Source: Amborella trichopoda (taxonomy: Eukaryota > Streptophyta > Magnoliopsida > Amborellales > Amborellaceae). From it: a DNA stretch of 64,000 nucleotides. The stretch covers positions 3,405,658 through 3,469,657 of the forward strand of contig NW_006498233.1 in assembly GCF_000471905.2 (NCBI RefSeq). Reading direction: 5' to 3'. How positions within the stretch are numbered: the stretch's first letter is position 1; each line of letters begins with the position of its first letter. The notes under the pieces are model-generated. The model worked only from the letters and a program-made list of their open reading frames with translations, did not search any database and had not been told where the DNA came from. This document shows positions 22,501 to 34,849 of the stretch, piece by piece. The position numbers and the translations under genes were made by a program.

Positions 22501-22814
22501 CAAATATTACATGTGTAGATAATAAGAATTAATCTGCGGTTACAATTCTGGAAAATTTGATGCAAGTGAGAATAATTATATTACTTACGAAAAAGAGCTT
22601 CTTGCCATAAAAAATGGCTTAAAAAGATTTCATATTTTTTTTGCTCTTGAAAAATTTCTTATTAGAACCAATAATCATTCAATAAAAGATTTTCTTAAAA
22701 ATAAAAAAAGAAAAGAAAATCCCAGGAGAATCAGATGGTACAAATTTATATGTCAATATACATTTTGAAATTGATCATATTAATGTAATTGCTGATTTTC
22801 TTAGTAGGGGAAGT

Positions 22815-23518
22815 CCCTAAACAAGGAATTATGGGAGATAAAAGAAAGGGTAAACAACCCTTAGTGCCTCATCAGAAAAAGGAAAAACTTTATGAAGGAA
22901 GCCCTAAACCAGGGAACATTCAGTTTAGAGAGCCTAGACAAGCCTCTCAGCCACATCAATATTTTGCTCAAATCCTAAATATTCAACGGTTATCTTTTAA
23001 AGATATTTTGATATTACAAGAGTAATTATGCTTATCCCAAACTAAACAAGTTATGGATTTTTACAGAAACCCAGATATCATTTTTGAGTTCTATCATAAA
23101 TTAAATACTCAATGGAAATCCCATATTTCACAAAATAAGACACAATTTAGAAAAACATGGGAAAATTTTTGAATTGTTAGCAAAACAATCAGTTAAAACT
23201 AGTGATTTGCAAAACCTGTCTTTCTAGATTATTAAACAAATGGATTGGGAAACAGAATTTTCTTATGAAAAGATAAATAATTTTCTAGAAATTTCAGAAC
23301 ACCCGGATAGCCAATCTAGATATCCTATTTTTGAAATAATTAAAAGAATTTGTCTTTATGAAAAACTAAAACTAGAACTCCCATATGACATTTTTCATAA
23401 GCATATTGAAAATAGGCTAAACAAGCCCGAAAGAAATATTACCAGAATACTAACCGAGTATAACGGTAATCTTATTTATGAATCCAACAAAAACCCAAAA
23501 ATTGTATTTTTTTCTTAA
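22815..23518 (+). pseudogene. Pararetroviral frame downstream of RNase H
   Basis: Two readable blocks (22789-23025 and 23240-23518), joined by a stretch with stops, belong to one broken frame. The same sequence is found inverted at 25270-24808, so it is a genuine virus segment and not chance. It is Lys/Gln/Asn-rich and without a motif I know. Florendoviruses are reported to have a second ORF of unknown function in this position; that is the best guess. Confidence 0.5.
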
Positions 23519-24204
23519 TCATGATGATTGAGAAATTGAACCAATCTAATGGGGACTTGTGGATAAAATCCTTTTTTACCATTAAGATCCGATAAATTTT
23601 AAAAATTTTCCAATGATGATCAAAACTATGATTTATAAAACTATAAAAAACTGGAAGGTTTATAATTATATTACTTTAAAAATGTTCAGTACAATAGGCT
23701 GAACTAGCCGAGAAAGATTTTCTCAACCCTATCAGATTTACCTTTTGAGAAATGCCACAGATATTAATTTCTCTTTTTGCTCAATAAACTGTTCGGAAAA
23801 CCTTGAGATCATAAAAAATGAAGCTTAACAGACCAAAAATTTACTTGAAAATGATGAAAGTTGGTTTAATGTTACGGATGGTAGAAAACTGTTCATAACA
23901 AATCTTGAAGTATCCTATAAAAGAATTAAGTAATAGTTGGTTGGAGTCCAAGAGTTCCTAGACAATTATATAAAACACTAATTGGACATCCCACAATATC
24001 TAATTCTTTTTGATAAACCAGAAGGACTAAATAGTCCAGTGCCAAGCTTCAGCTTCGATAATGTAGCCGAAGCCAATATACAAAATATGATGGAAGGCTG
24101 ACACACGTAAGCAAGATGGGACCCGAGATAAGACTAAATCCGTACATTCTGGATAAAGAAGACAGTATGCAAATATTTTCTTTAATAAAATATATGCATA
24201 TGCA

Positions 24205-24340
24205 TGTAGTCAACCTTGCAATGAATACAAATGTAAAAAAGTCTACCTTGCAATGAATGCTAAAAAAACAAAAAAGATCTACCTTGCAATGAATGCTAAA
24301 AAAAAGAAAAAAGGGTCTACCTTGCAATGAATACAAAACT
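24205..24340. repeat. Four-copy short repeat in the pararetroviral intergenic region
   Basis: The phrase 'ctaccttgcaatgaat' (first copy 'caaccttgcaatgaat') occurs at about 24211, 24243, 24279 and 24317 (spacings 32, 36 and 38), separated by A-rich spacers. It lies some 300 bases upstream of the TATA box. Confidence 0.85.
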
Positions 24341-24644
24341 CCACGAGTTTTTGCATAAAACTATTCAAAACAATGAATCTTCTTTCATGCACTATCTGAA
24401 AGACCACTATACAAGTGAGACTTACCAAATGATCATGAGATGTATGATCGACTGCAAATACTATTCAATACACGAATCCATAGGAACTATATCGAATAGT
24501 AAAAATATTATTCTTTTGTGATGATTCACCTGACCAATTACTGTAGCCAACAGTAACCATCTGAAGAAGCATCGAATTATCGACAAAGGCCATCACCTCA
24601 GTGGAGTTGAAATTTTTATTTGAAGTCCGGATCAAACTCTTCGC

Positions 24645-24657
24645 CTATAAATATAGG
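24645..24657 (+). promoter_or_regulatory. TATA box of the pararetroviral promoter
   Basis: 'ctataaatatagg' lies in a 200-base stretch with the layout of a caulimovirid promoter: upstream region, TATA box, then a CT-rich leader ('ctctctctctgtctcc' at about 24698) and the leader motif 'ttttggtgttccacaac'. It would drive the plus-strand pregenomic RNA. Whether it is active is unknown. Confidence 0.55.
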
Positions 24658-24789
24658 ATACCCCTCTCAGTAAGGGACCGGAGTCTCATTCTAAAGCTCT
24701 CTCTCTGTCTCCCTATTTTGGTGTAAGAATCCATCTTATTAATCCAAGTACCGGTATTTTGGTGTTCCACAACTGATAGAATGAGACAC

Positions 24790-26640
24790 AGGTCCCACAT
24801 CTGAAATTTTTAGAAAATTATTCATCTTTTCATTAGCAAATTATGTTTCACTATCCATTTGTTTAATAATCTGAAAAGACAGGTTTTGCAAATCCCTGGT
24901 CTTAACTGATTGTTTTGCTAACAATTCAGAAAATTTTCTCATGTTTTTTCTAAATTGTGTTTTAGTTTTTGAAATACGGGATTTCCGTAGAGCATTTAAT
25001 TCATGATAGAACTCAGAAGTGATATTTGGGTTTTAATAAAAATTCACAACTTGTTTAGTTTGGGATAAGAATAATTGCTCTTGTAATCTCAAAATATCTG
25101 TTTAAGATAACCGTTGAGTATTTGGGTTTTGAGCAAAATGCCAATGCGGCTGAAAGGCTTGTCTAGGCTCTCTAAACCGAATGTTCACTGGTTTAGGGAT
25201 CCTTTCGTAAAGTTTTTCCTTTTTCTGAGGAGATAGTAAGGGTGTTTACCCTTTCTTTTATCTCCCATAGTTCATTGTTTAAGGCCTTTTTCTGCTAAAA
25301 AAATCTGCAATTACATTGTTAATACCTTTAATATGTTCAATTTCAAAGGTATATTGAGATATAAAATTGTACCATCTGATTCTCTTGGGATTTTCTTCTC
25401 CTTTTTATTTTTAAAAAAATATTTTACTGAGTAATTATCGGTTCTAATAAGAAACTTTTCAAGAGCAAGAAAAATATGAAATCTTTTTAAGCCATTTTTT
25501 ATGGCAATAAGCTCTTTTTCATAGGTAATATAGTTAATCTCACTTGGTTTAAATTTTCCAGAATTGTAACCACATATTATTTCTTTATTATTTTCAAATG
25601 CTTTTAAAATCGCTTCCCAGTGTAAACAGAAAGAATATTTAATAAATCATGTTTTATTTGTTTAATAATTGCTGAGTCTTTTTCACACCAAAAGAATTGT
25701 TTATTCTTTTTAAATTTTTCCAATAAAGGTTTTTCTTTGTTGGATAAATCTTTTATAAAGTTTCTTCCATAATTAAGTTAACCAAGAAAACTTTGAAGAT
25801 GTTTTTTATCTTTTAAATCTTCAGGAAAATTCCTGATCTTGGAAATAATATGTTCTTGAAGTTTTATTCTAGTTTGGTCTAAAACATTCCTAAAAAATTA
25901 ATAGAAGTTTTTTCTATTTTCATTTTCTTTGGGCTAAGGATAATTTCATTTTCTATTAATTTATCAAATATTATTTTTACATGTTTATTGTGGTCTTTTT
26001 TTGTTTTAGAGAATACCAAAATATCATCAATGTAAACAACACAGAAATCTTTAAAGTCAGAAAAAATGTTGTCAATCCATCTTTGGAAAATCTGTGATGC
26101 ATTGCATAATCCAAAGGGCATAACAGTCCATTGATAGTATCCATAAGGGACACTAAACGTTGTTAATGGTTTGGATTTTTCAGTTAGTTTGATTTTCCAG
26201 AAAATTGATTTGCAATAAAACTCACAGAAGTATTTTGCATGTTTAGTTTGCCTAACTAACACATCTTTTCTTGGAATAAAGTAACCATCAAACTCTAAAT
26301 TTTGGTTTAGCCATTTTTAGTTAATGACCATTCCAACTTTTCCTCTTTTTATTTAATAGTGGTTTCTAACCATAATTGCAAGACTAGAATGTGGACTAGT
26401 TGTAGGTTCAATTAATCATTTTTCTAGGAGATCTTTTAGTTGTTCTGAAAATTCATCTATATCTTGTTTAGTACAGACCATTGGTTTTACTCTAATAATC
26501 CTATTAGGATCACTGAGCTTTAAATTACAGTAACGAGGTTTTTGTGACCAATTGTGCATACAATATTCATTATTAGAAGAAGGGAAGTTGTTGCCCTATT
26601 GTGCTTGCAATATTCAATAGTTTCTCAAATGCAATTCACT
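24790..26640 (-). mobile_element. Endogenous pararetrovirus, inverted segment with reverse transcriptase
   Basis: On the minus strand the order from 26640 downward is reverse transcriptase, RNase H (about 25610-25290), then the start of the frame of unknown function (about 25270-24808). The lower part is an inverted copy of 22530-23310 of the plus segment and breaks off at about 24808, next to the leader. Each copy carries its own indels, so they diverged as independent sequences. The RT part exists only here. Confidence 0.8.
25879..26262 (-). pseudogene. Pararetroviral reverse transcriptase core
   Basis: A 127-residue open frame holds the palm of a caulimovirid-type reverse transcriptase, including 'MPFGLCNA' and the catalytic 'YIDD'. 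The N-terminal side continues in broken frame to about 26600, and the RNase H lies downstream after further stops. Caulimovirid RT copies the pregenomic RNA. Here it is a fragment without a protease or an intact polyprotein. Its similarity to Ty3/gypsy RT is normal for the family; the linked RNase H and the leader with its tRNA primer site favour the virus. Confidence 0.75.
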
Positions 26641-27077
26641 TAATCGGTTTTGAAGAAATAAGGTCTTGTGAATGTTAAGGAAAATTAGCACTCAATAATT
26701 CTAATTTCCAGTTGTATGTGTTCTATATTCTTGTCTGAAAAAGGCCTATTTTGCTCAAGTACTCACTCACTTTTAGTTCGACCACTTATTAATGCCATTA
26801 CGATTGTAGATTACCTTGTTTTCTGTGTGCATTTTATTTATGTCATCCTTCTTTCTGTATGTATATGCTTTAGTTTAGAATTCCAGGATGGGGTATGACC
26901 ATAGGAATTGATTGGTGTATCTCAAAACTAGAAAAGCATAGGAATAATGTGATCTACACTAAATTGGTATTTGTATATAAATCGTTTTAGGGTTTCATTC
27001 TTTGTTAATGAGAATTGACCAAGATAGTTTCTCTCTCTAGACTGTTCTTGAGCTCTGCATCTTCTCTAAATCTAACA

Positions 27078-27089
27078 TGGTATCAGAGT
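27078..27089 (+). promoter_or_regulatory. Copia primer-binding site
   Basis: 'tggtatcagagt' directly follows the LTR end 'aaatctaaca' and is complementary to the 3' end of initiator tRNA-Met, the usual copia primer. Confidence 0.85.
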
Positions 27090-27224
27090 AACAAGGATTC
27101 GATCATATCTCTATATGGGGCTATATTGATGGTTCTGTTCCCCAGCTTAAGGAAGAGAATGGGTGTAGTGATTGGCTTACCGGCTTGCCATAGATAGCTT
27201 TATTGTGACATGGATTATGAATTC

Positions 27225-27970
27225 AGTTGAGCTCAAAATTGAGCACAACCTCATGTATCAACCTAATGCCAAAGCAATGTAGGATTATTTACAAAAGATT
27301 TATTCTCAAGCAAAAACTGCCCATCTGTATACCCTTGAACAGGAAAGCATGAAAACACAATAGGGGGACATATCAATTCAATATTATTTTAATATTCTTT
27401 CGGGTATATGGAATGAGATGGTCTCGATGGAGATAGAGCCACCTACTGAAGCTGCTACTAAAGCACGAAATCGGTCTCGTTTATTTCACTTTCTTATAGG
27501 GTTGGGTTCAGAGTTTGAAAGCATGAGAGCATCAATCCTTCATCATACTCCCATTCCACTATTAGATGACTGCCTCTCAGATATCCTTACTGAAAAAACT
27601 CGCTTAAGCTCTCTTGGGGTTTCAAATTCACTTCACAAGATGTCACTGATATGGCCTTAGCCACATCCAATTTCCCTAACAAGGATACCAATTATGTCCA
27701 AATGGCACATTTTTTGGAATTATTGTAAGAAGCTCGGGCATGTAATAAATGATTATCGAAAACGCCCTCAGGCACGTGGGAAGCCTCCTGTCCCCAGTCA
27801 GACTCATTGGGCTGCAATCGTCTTCATTCCTCGTCCCATCAGCATGGAGGATGCCACTTCCAGTAACTCTCATTCTGCCGCCACATCTTTTACTCCTGTA
27901 TTCATGCCATATCTTCACTCTATTGACTCAACTACACTTCAACAACTTGCTCAGGTTTTAGCTGCCATGG
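27225..27970 (+). pseudogene. Copia gag relic
   Basis: The frame at 27418-27660 has the UBN2-type gag C-terminal features ('LFHFLIGLGSEFESMRASIL', then 'LSDILTEKTRL'). A zinc knuckle follows near 27718-27770 as 'WNYCKKLGHVIND', in which the first and third metal ligands of C-x2-C-x4-H-x4-C appear to be lost. Upstream, 27240-27415 is degraded gag. Gag packages the RNA. Confidence 0.7.
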
Positions 27971-27999
27971 GTTTTTTAGGTAACTCAAATCCTTTATCA

Positions 28000-29110
28000 A
28001 ATACTTGGATCATAGACTCAGGAGCATCAAATCATTTGACAGGACAACTTTCACATTATCCTCGATAAAACCCCAATTTGAAAATATAACTTATTTTACT
28101 GCTAATGGGTCTTTACTTCATGTTACCCACTATGGCAATACTAGTGTCTCTGATCCATCTGGTAACTTTTTAGCATTGAAAGATGTTCATCATATTCCCA
28201 ACCTTCCTTTGAATTTAATATTTGTTGGCCAGTTAGTTGATAACAAGTGCCTTGTTTCTTTTTCTAATAAAGGTTGTGTGGTGCAGGATCTAGCAACCGG
28301 GAAAGAGATTGGGAGAGGCACTAAGCAGAGTTGGTTTTTCATAGTTAGTTTCAACAAAGCTCCTTCCCATCTTTCACAAGCTCTGCCAATTTGTCATCTT
28401 TCCCCTTCTCTTCTTGAAATAAGTTTATCAAATTCTCTTTGGTATGTTTGGCATTATAGGTTAGGACACCCACATTCTCAAAAAATGCTTTCTCTTTTAA
28501 ACTCTAGGCTTTTACCTACTGTCTTCTCTCATAAAAAATTTGATAAGAAGTTGTTTTTGAGAGTTGCAAGTTGGAAAAACACTTTGCTCAACCTTTTACT
28601 CATAGCAATAATAAAAGTATCCATCATTTCTCTTTAGTGCACTCTAATGTTTGGGGCCCTGCTCCGGTTCCTTTGATTAATGGATTTTCTTATTATGTGA
28701 TATTTATAGATGATTTTTCTAAATATACTTCGATTTATTTCTCAACTACAAGTCAAGTGTATTTAGTATTTTTAAAGACTTCCATAATATGATAAAAAAT
28801 CAATTTGAGCAAAATATTAAAGCTTTTAGGTCTGATTCTGAGGGGAGTATCTATCCAATGAATTTCAAGCATTACTTCGTACAAATGACATTATTCATCA
28901 ACGTTCATGTCCTCATACCTTGGAACAACATGGAGTTGTTAAAAGAAAACATCGCCATATTCTTGAACCACTCGTTCTTTTCTTATTAGCTCTCATTCCC
29001 CAAAGAATATTTGGGCTGAAGCGATGTATACTGTTGTCTATCTTCTTAATTTTCTTCCTACACCAATTTTACAAAATGTGTCACCATTTCAAAAGCTTTT
29101 TAAAAAACCC
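28000..29110 (+). pseudogene. Copia protease and integrase relic
   Basis: The protease active site 'WIIDSGASNHLTG' is at 28005-28040. The pre-integrase domain follows ('WYVWHYRLGHPHSQKMLSLL', about 28440), then the integrase core in three frames: 'HSNVWGPAP' (first catalytic Asp changed to Asn), 'FRSDSEGS' (second Asp kept), and 'EQHGVVKRKHRH' (the usual Glu of A-E-R-K changed to Lys). Two of three catalytic acids are therefore lost, besides several frameshifts. Confidence 0.8.
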
Positions 29111-29679
29111 CCTGATTACTCACATTTACGTGTGTAAGGGTGCACATGTTATGTGCTTTTACCATCTTTTACCCTTGATAAACTCTCGCCTAAGTCTGTC
29201 AAATGCGTGTTCGTAGGTTATCCAATAAATAAAAAAAGATATCGTTGTTTTGATCCTTCAATTAATCGTATTAGAATATCCTGGCATGTTACTTTTTTTG
29301 AGCACATACCTTTTCAGCAGCACTGCCCACACCCTAATTCAACCACACATGGACCTGAGTTTTCTTTTTTTTTCCTAGTTTCGATATTCCTCCTTCTCAT
29401 TATTATGAAAATCAAGGATTACCACATTCAGTAACTAACTCTGATGAGCCGTCTTTGTCAAGTGCTGATCATGCATCACCTCCAGTTGTTGATCCTTCTA
29501 CCGGTCCTGTTCACCTACGGCAGTCACTTTGAAAGCCCGTTCCACCTGATCGTCTTAACTTACCAGTGGTTAGCCCATATCATACTTGTTCTCCTACAAC
29601 CATTACTGATCTATTGTTTCATGAGCCATCCTCTTATTCTTAGGCATCTAACCTCCAATGCTGACGTATAGCTATGAAT

Positions 29680-30590
29680 GAGGAAATTGTAGCTTTAGAA
29701 GCAAATCACACTTGGGATTTGGTCTCATTACCCCTAGATAAGCATGCTATAGGTAGTAAATGGGTTTATAAAGTGAAGTTACGAGCTGATGCCACTCTTG
29801 ATTGGCACAAGGCTCGATTAGTTGCTCAGGGTTATGCCTAAAGGCATGACATCAATTATGATTAAACTTTTGCTCCAGTTACTAAGATGATAACTGTTCG
29901 TACTTTTATTGCACTCGTATCTATTCGTGAGTGGCCCATATGACAGATGGATGTCAAAAATACATTCCTTACTGACGATCTTCAAGAGGAAGTTTACAGG
30001 CGTCAACCACTTGGGTTTGTTCCCCAAGATAAATCATTGGTTTGTGGACTTCATAAAGCAATTTACTGTCTCAAACAGGCTCCCCGTGCGTGGTTTGAGC
30101 GTTTTTAGGATGTCATTCTTGCAACTGTCTTCACTTAAAGTAAATATATCACTCTATGTTTATTCATACCACAAAGCATGGAATTTGCATTATTTTATTA
30201 TACATTGACGATATTCTTATGTCTGTTAATGATTTCAATTCCATCAAGAATGTGAAGCTACGATTGCAAGAAGAATTTCAAATGAAAGATCTTGGGGAAG
30301 TATCTTATTTTTTTGGCCTTGAGATCTCTCACTCTAAACGTGGTATTTACATCCATCAACAAAAGTATTCACTTGATATTGTTTCCAGTGCCTGATTGAA
30401 TGATGCGAAGGTTGTTGATACACCCATGGAACTCAATGTTAAACTTTCTGCACATGTTGGAGATCCTCTTCTTGAGCCTATGATGTTTCGCAAACTCGTC
30501 GGCTCCCTCATCAATCTCACTATGACTCGCCCAGATATTGCATATGATGTCCATGTTGTGAACCAATTTGTTTCAGATCCTTGATGACCA
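29680..30590 (+). pseudogene. Copia reverse transcriptase relic
   Basis: Motifs in order: 'LPLDKHAIGSKWVYKVKLR' (29725), 'FAPVTKMITVRTFIALVS' (with a stop nearby), 'QMDVKNTFL', 'CLKQAPRAWFERF', 'YIDDIL' (about 30200), 'MKDLGEVSYFFGLEI' and 'KLVGSLINLTMTRPDIAYDV'. This is the complete succession of copia RT motifs, divided by several stops and frameshifts. The catalytic Asp pair is present. Confidence 0.85.
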
Positions 30591-31150
30591 CATCTATCAG
30601 CAGTTCATCGAATTTTACGCTATGTTCGAGGTACTTCCATTCATGGATTATTCTTTGACTCCACATCCTCTTTAGATCTCAGTGCATATGCAGATGCAAA
30701 TTGGACAGGTGATCGCGATACTTGCCATTCTACTACAGGATATTGTGTATTCCTTGGGTCAACATTAATATCATGAAAGAGCAAGAAACAGGACATTGTT
30801 TCCAAGTCAAGCACTGAAGCTGAGTATCGTGTCATGTCCTGTTGCTAGTGCGATTGTTTGGGTTCGTGCTCTTCTTAATGAGTTTGGTATATCTATTTCA
30901 AATCTCACACCTTTATATGCAGATAACCAAAGTGTGATTAAGATTGCATTTAATCCAGTTTTTCATGAGCTGACCAAGCATATTAATGTAGATTGTCATT
31001 ATGTTTGTGATCTCTAACTTGATGGTACATTATCTCTCCCTTATGTTTCTTCTACTGTGCAAGCGGCTGATATTTTTACTAAATCTGTTACTCGGAACCG
31101 TCATGATTTTCTAGTAGACAAGCTAATGCTTTACTCATGTCCGCATCAGC
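30591..31150 (+). pseudogene. Copia RNase H relic
   Basis: 'SLDLSAYADANWTGDRDTCH', 'STTGYCVFLGSTLIS', 'SKSSTEAEYRVM', 'LYADNQSVIKIAFNPVFHE' and 'HINVDCHYV' give the classic copia RNase H with its catalytic acids. An in-frame TGA follows 'GSTLIS' and a stop follows 'VCDL'. The purine tract and 3' LTR follow directly. Confidence 0.85.
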
Positions 31151-31378
31151 TTGAAGGGGGGGTAATAATATGTATACAAAAATAAAATGTATATTTTTCA
31201 TAATTTTCAATTGTCTTTTATTGTCATTGTATATTTGTGTAGGGATAATGTGATCTACACTAAATTTGTATTTTGTATATAAACTCTTTTAGGGTTTCAT
31301 TCCTTGTTAATGAAAATTGATCAAGATAGTTTCTCTCTCTAGAATGTTCTTGAGCTCTACGTCTTCTCTAAATCTAAA

Positions 31379-34300
31379 AGTACATGATGCGACGCCTATA
31401 ATAACCCGAGGGCAAATAGGTGAATCCTTCGCCATGAGTCTTAGATAAACTTTATTGCGTGATGTGTGCATCTCACTCAAATTGATGCAATGACATCTTT
31501 GAGGATGTGCTTGTGTTTCGCACCATCGTACTGATTGTTTGTGTTCATAGGCATTAGTATCATACTTTTGTTTTTGCAGCTTTAGGGGTTTGGGTATCTC
31601 AAACAGGACTAATGTTTGCTTTAACTCTATGCACAAGGTATATGAACAGATAATTTGCTTTAACTCTATGCACAAGGTATATGAACAGATAATATACTAT
31701 CCTCTTGAGGTGGCTAATGAATGGATGGATTATGGGGTTTGATGTCTTGTGATTGGAACAATTTATGATGGAAATTCTTAAAAGGATTATATGCATGGTC
31801 TGCAATGGGCTTTTTAGAGACTCTCGTGGATCTCCAATTTTTCTAAAGTCATTTAGAAGATATGTAGTAATATCTTGCAATTCAAAATTCATGAAAATAC
31901 TGGTCACAAGCCCTCCTAATCTTTTCGTGAATTGCAAATGAAGAGGAGAGGTTGGTTTAGGAGATTTGGGGGGTTTTTTATGCATATTTGCAGTTTGAGA
32001 TGTTGTTCCACTCTTTAAACACATCATTTATGGAAACAAAAGATGGGATTTTTTTTGGGAAACACCTCCAATTCCCAATGGGTTAACCTTCGGCAGCAAG
32101 CCCAATTTCCAATGGGTTACCATTAGAACTACATAACCACCCCAAACCCCATCCTTCTGGCCATATACTTTAACTTTAAATACCCCTAATAGGCTTTCAC
32201 GTAAATAAATAAGTAGCGAATGCTTCCATCACAAAGGTTTGGAGCGAATTCAAATACCCTAACTCTCTCTCTCCTTCCCCCTCCTTCCTGGTTAGTAAGA
32301 CGATCAAAGGACATGTGCCATATCCATCACCTGCTAACACTTTCAGCCCAACCCATCAAAGTCCATTCAAATGGTTGGTCCTTCACCACACCCTAACCTT
32401 TTTAGGGATTGTCAAAAAAGCATTTTACATGGGAGTGAAACAGGGACGGAAGGGGGAAAGGTCAGGGTTATATTGGAGGGAGGGCTTTTATAGAAAGAGA
32501 GTGGGTTTTGGTTGAGATGCCCCTCATAATTTTGAATTCATTTTAAATTTTAGTGAGGAAATTTTACTAAAACGCTCTCTTTGTCACATATACGTTGGGA
32601 TATATAACGTGTACGTAAAGTAACAAGAAGGGCAGGACTTTGGGGTTCTAATGAACGTATTGGAAAACGGGTGATGTTTATCCTAGAAAATCCCAGAAAA
32701 GAAATCGAATTCTAGGCTAGCCACATGCATCAATGGTTTTTGTTTCTTTTTTTTATAATTAATTGCATGAAGAGGACATTTTCTTCTACAATTTTCATCA
32801 TTGATATTATGAAAAACCAGGGCCTTGTTAGGAACCACCATTCATATTGTAGGCATTTGTGTCTCTTTTGATGTTGAGGTGAGTGTGCTTATGCCCTTGT
32901 GCTTCTATTGCATCTTAAGGTTTTTTTTCCAGTTTTTCACAAGGTCTTTTCACAAATTCGAATCAGAATCGGACTAATCATGCACATACAAGATGATGGT
33001 GTAGTGTTCCATTGAACGTAAGGCAACCAAAATATTTACATGCACTTAAACAAACAAAATGTCTCATTTCCATCATTAGAAATAAAACTACATCATGCAC
33101 TTTAAAAAACATAATTAAAAAAAATCGAGCGACATTATCATGCACTTATCAAAAACAAGAATCAATTTCATTAAAAAAATAATTTTATCAAAAAAATAAT
33201 TTTATTAAAAAAATAAAAAACACTTCCCATATTCATCTAAAAAACATAATTTTATTAATAAAATAATAATTCTATTAAAAATAATTTTATTAAGCAAAAA
33301 TAGAAAAACACGTTCTATATTCATCAAAAAAAATATTCGGTATTTTAATTTAATTTAATTTCATGATATAGTGCAACAAAAAAATTCATATAAAAGCATT
33401 TAATCAATCATAAATAGAGATACCTATTTTATTTGAGTGATCAAGCATTGATCATAAAAATCCACAACTCAATTTAATAAAAAAGGATAAATAAATAGAT
33501 AAAAAAACTGTGTTTTTTGATCGAATACAGATTCTTTGAACAACATTTCAGGCCAAAATCAACCTATAATATTTGGTTTTCTGAACAAATTGAAACATAA
33601 ATTTGATGAATAATTCAATTATCTATCAAAACCACCAAATTTCTTTAAGAACCATTAGGTATTGAAGAAATTATTGAAAGAATGGCGGAAATTTTCAAAA
33701 ACCTTTCGATCCAAGAAACTCTTGTTTTTCGATGTTTCAATCCAAATTTTTTGTTTTATAGATTATAGATAGTGATTTACAGCAATAAATCATGAAAAAA
33801 GAAAAAAAAAAAAAAGGTACGATAATGGATAAAAAAAGTGAAAGTTTGGATTTTAGAATGGCTGCTACAAATAACGGCCTCGGTTTCCAAATAACGGCCG
33901 TTATTTACTACTCTACCATTATTTACATTATATCGGACGTTATATATGCTAACCCGTCCCGTTAGCAGAAACCGGCTGGTTTTGCTAAAAAACCGTAGGT
34001 TCAGGGGTTAACCGGCAAGTTTTTGTACCCAAATTTTTTGGAGCTCACCAGCTACTGAGTAGACTCCCAAAACCGGCCCTAACAGGAGTCGCCACCCCAC
34101 CGGTAGGGATCTAACCACCCGGTTCCAATTCTAACATGCCGGTTTTGCAAACACTGCTTTGAAGGACATTTTCCCATTGGCATTAGATAGGCTTGACAAG
34201 AAAAAGACTGCCCCTCAGAGATTTGTTAATATCTCATGGGAAACTTTTAAGACACAGGAAAAGGTGGTGGTATTATGATATCACGTGCACGGGAATTAGG

Positions 34301-34849
34301 CACATTTCCTCACTCCGAAGGGTCTTCAGGGAACTCTTTCAATCAAGACTTTCTCCGTCTCTAACTTTATATTATGTATGTCTATTGCGTCTTTTTCTTT
34401 TGTTTTGGTTTTGCATGTTTGTTTGCACCTTCATGTTACTTGACTGAAGCCCTTCTGATCTTTCTTGTTGATTGACAAAAATAAAAGAAGATAAAATAAA
34501 CAGCTTCCATTGTTTTCTTTTCCCAGATTCTGCTTCGGTAAGTTGGCCGATCACGAGCTATTTTTCTGCTCCCTAACTGTAAATCATTTTTTTTTAAAAT
34601 CCAATATTTTCTAAACTGTTTTAAGTTTATTTTAATTTTTTAAAGTTGTTTTCGATTTTATTTTACTTTTACTACTTTTTTTATTTTGCAATATCTTTTC
34701 CTATATTTTTAACATTTATTTAGGGCCTTTGGTCGACTCAGCCAAGTTAGGACTGCGCCGAGTAACTCGCCCTGGCCAAGGCCAGTCCCGGCATACTGGT
34801 TTAAACTGACTCAAGTAACTCATCGACCTTGGCTAAATATTTTGGCAAG
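31379..34849. other. No gene seen; intron of the 4CL-like relic
   Basis: Unassigned AT-rich intronic DNA. It includes a 39-bp tandem duplication at 31615-31692 ('tttgctttaactctatgcac'), A/T-rich low complexity at about 33100-33350, a perfect 18-bp palindrome at 33889-33906 (aaataacgg/ccgttattt), and an element end resembling hAT termini ('gcaaacactg' at about 34148). An open stretch at 34157-34276 on the plus strand looks exon-like, but I could not name it. Confidence 0.45.

Larger units (their letters stand above)
22455..24780 (+). mobile_element. Endogenous pararetrovirus (Caulimoviridae-type), plus-strand segment
   Basis: The order is: a leader piece with a methionine-tRNA primer site (22487-22500), a reverse-transcriptase-linked RNase H region (about 22530-22810), a downstream reading frame of unknown function (about 22815-23520, frame-broken), AT-rich sequence, a short repeat block and a TATA-box promoter (24645). 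The leader piece abuts the RNase H directly, so the genome order is rearranged. Stops and frameshifts interrupt every reading frame. A second segment of the same virus lies head-on in the opposite orientation at 24.79-26.6 kb. The presence of a separate frame after RNase H recalls florendoviruses, but the genus is not established. No movement or coat protein domain was recognised. Confidence 0.75.
26936..31378 (+). mobile_element. Degraded Ty1/copia retrotransposon
   Basis: The order is gag, protease, integrase, RT, RNase H, all on the plus strand and all broken by stops and frameshifts. The 5' LTR remnant (26936-27077) and 3' LTR (about 31162-31378) share 'aatgtgatctacactaaatt' and the last ~140 bp. 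The 5' copy lacks the first ~75 bp. A tRNA-Met primer site follows the 5' LTR at 27078-27089. A purine tract ('gaaggggggg') precedes the 3' LTR at about 31152. No target duplication was found. The element lies in the large intron of the 4CL-like relic. Confidence 0.9.

Noticed and set aside
24049..24336. 95-residue minus-strand ORF with repeated hydrophobic phrase
   Set aside because: It is the reverse reading of the four 32-38-bp repeats in the pararetroviral intergenic region.
34157..34276. Exon-like open stretch reading 'IFPLALDRLDKKKTAP'
   Set aside because: It does not match any part of the 4CL-like protein expected between exons A and B and could not be assigned; too short to call.
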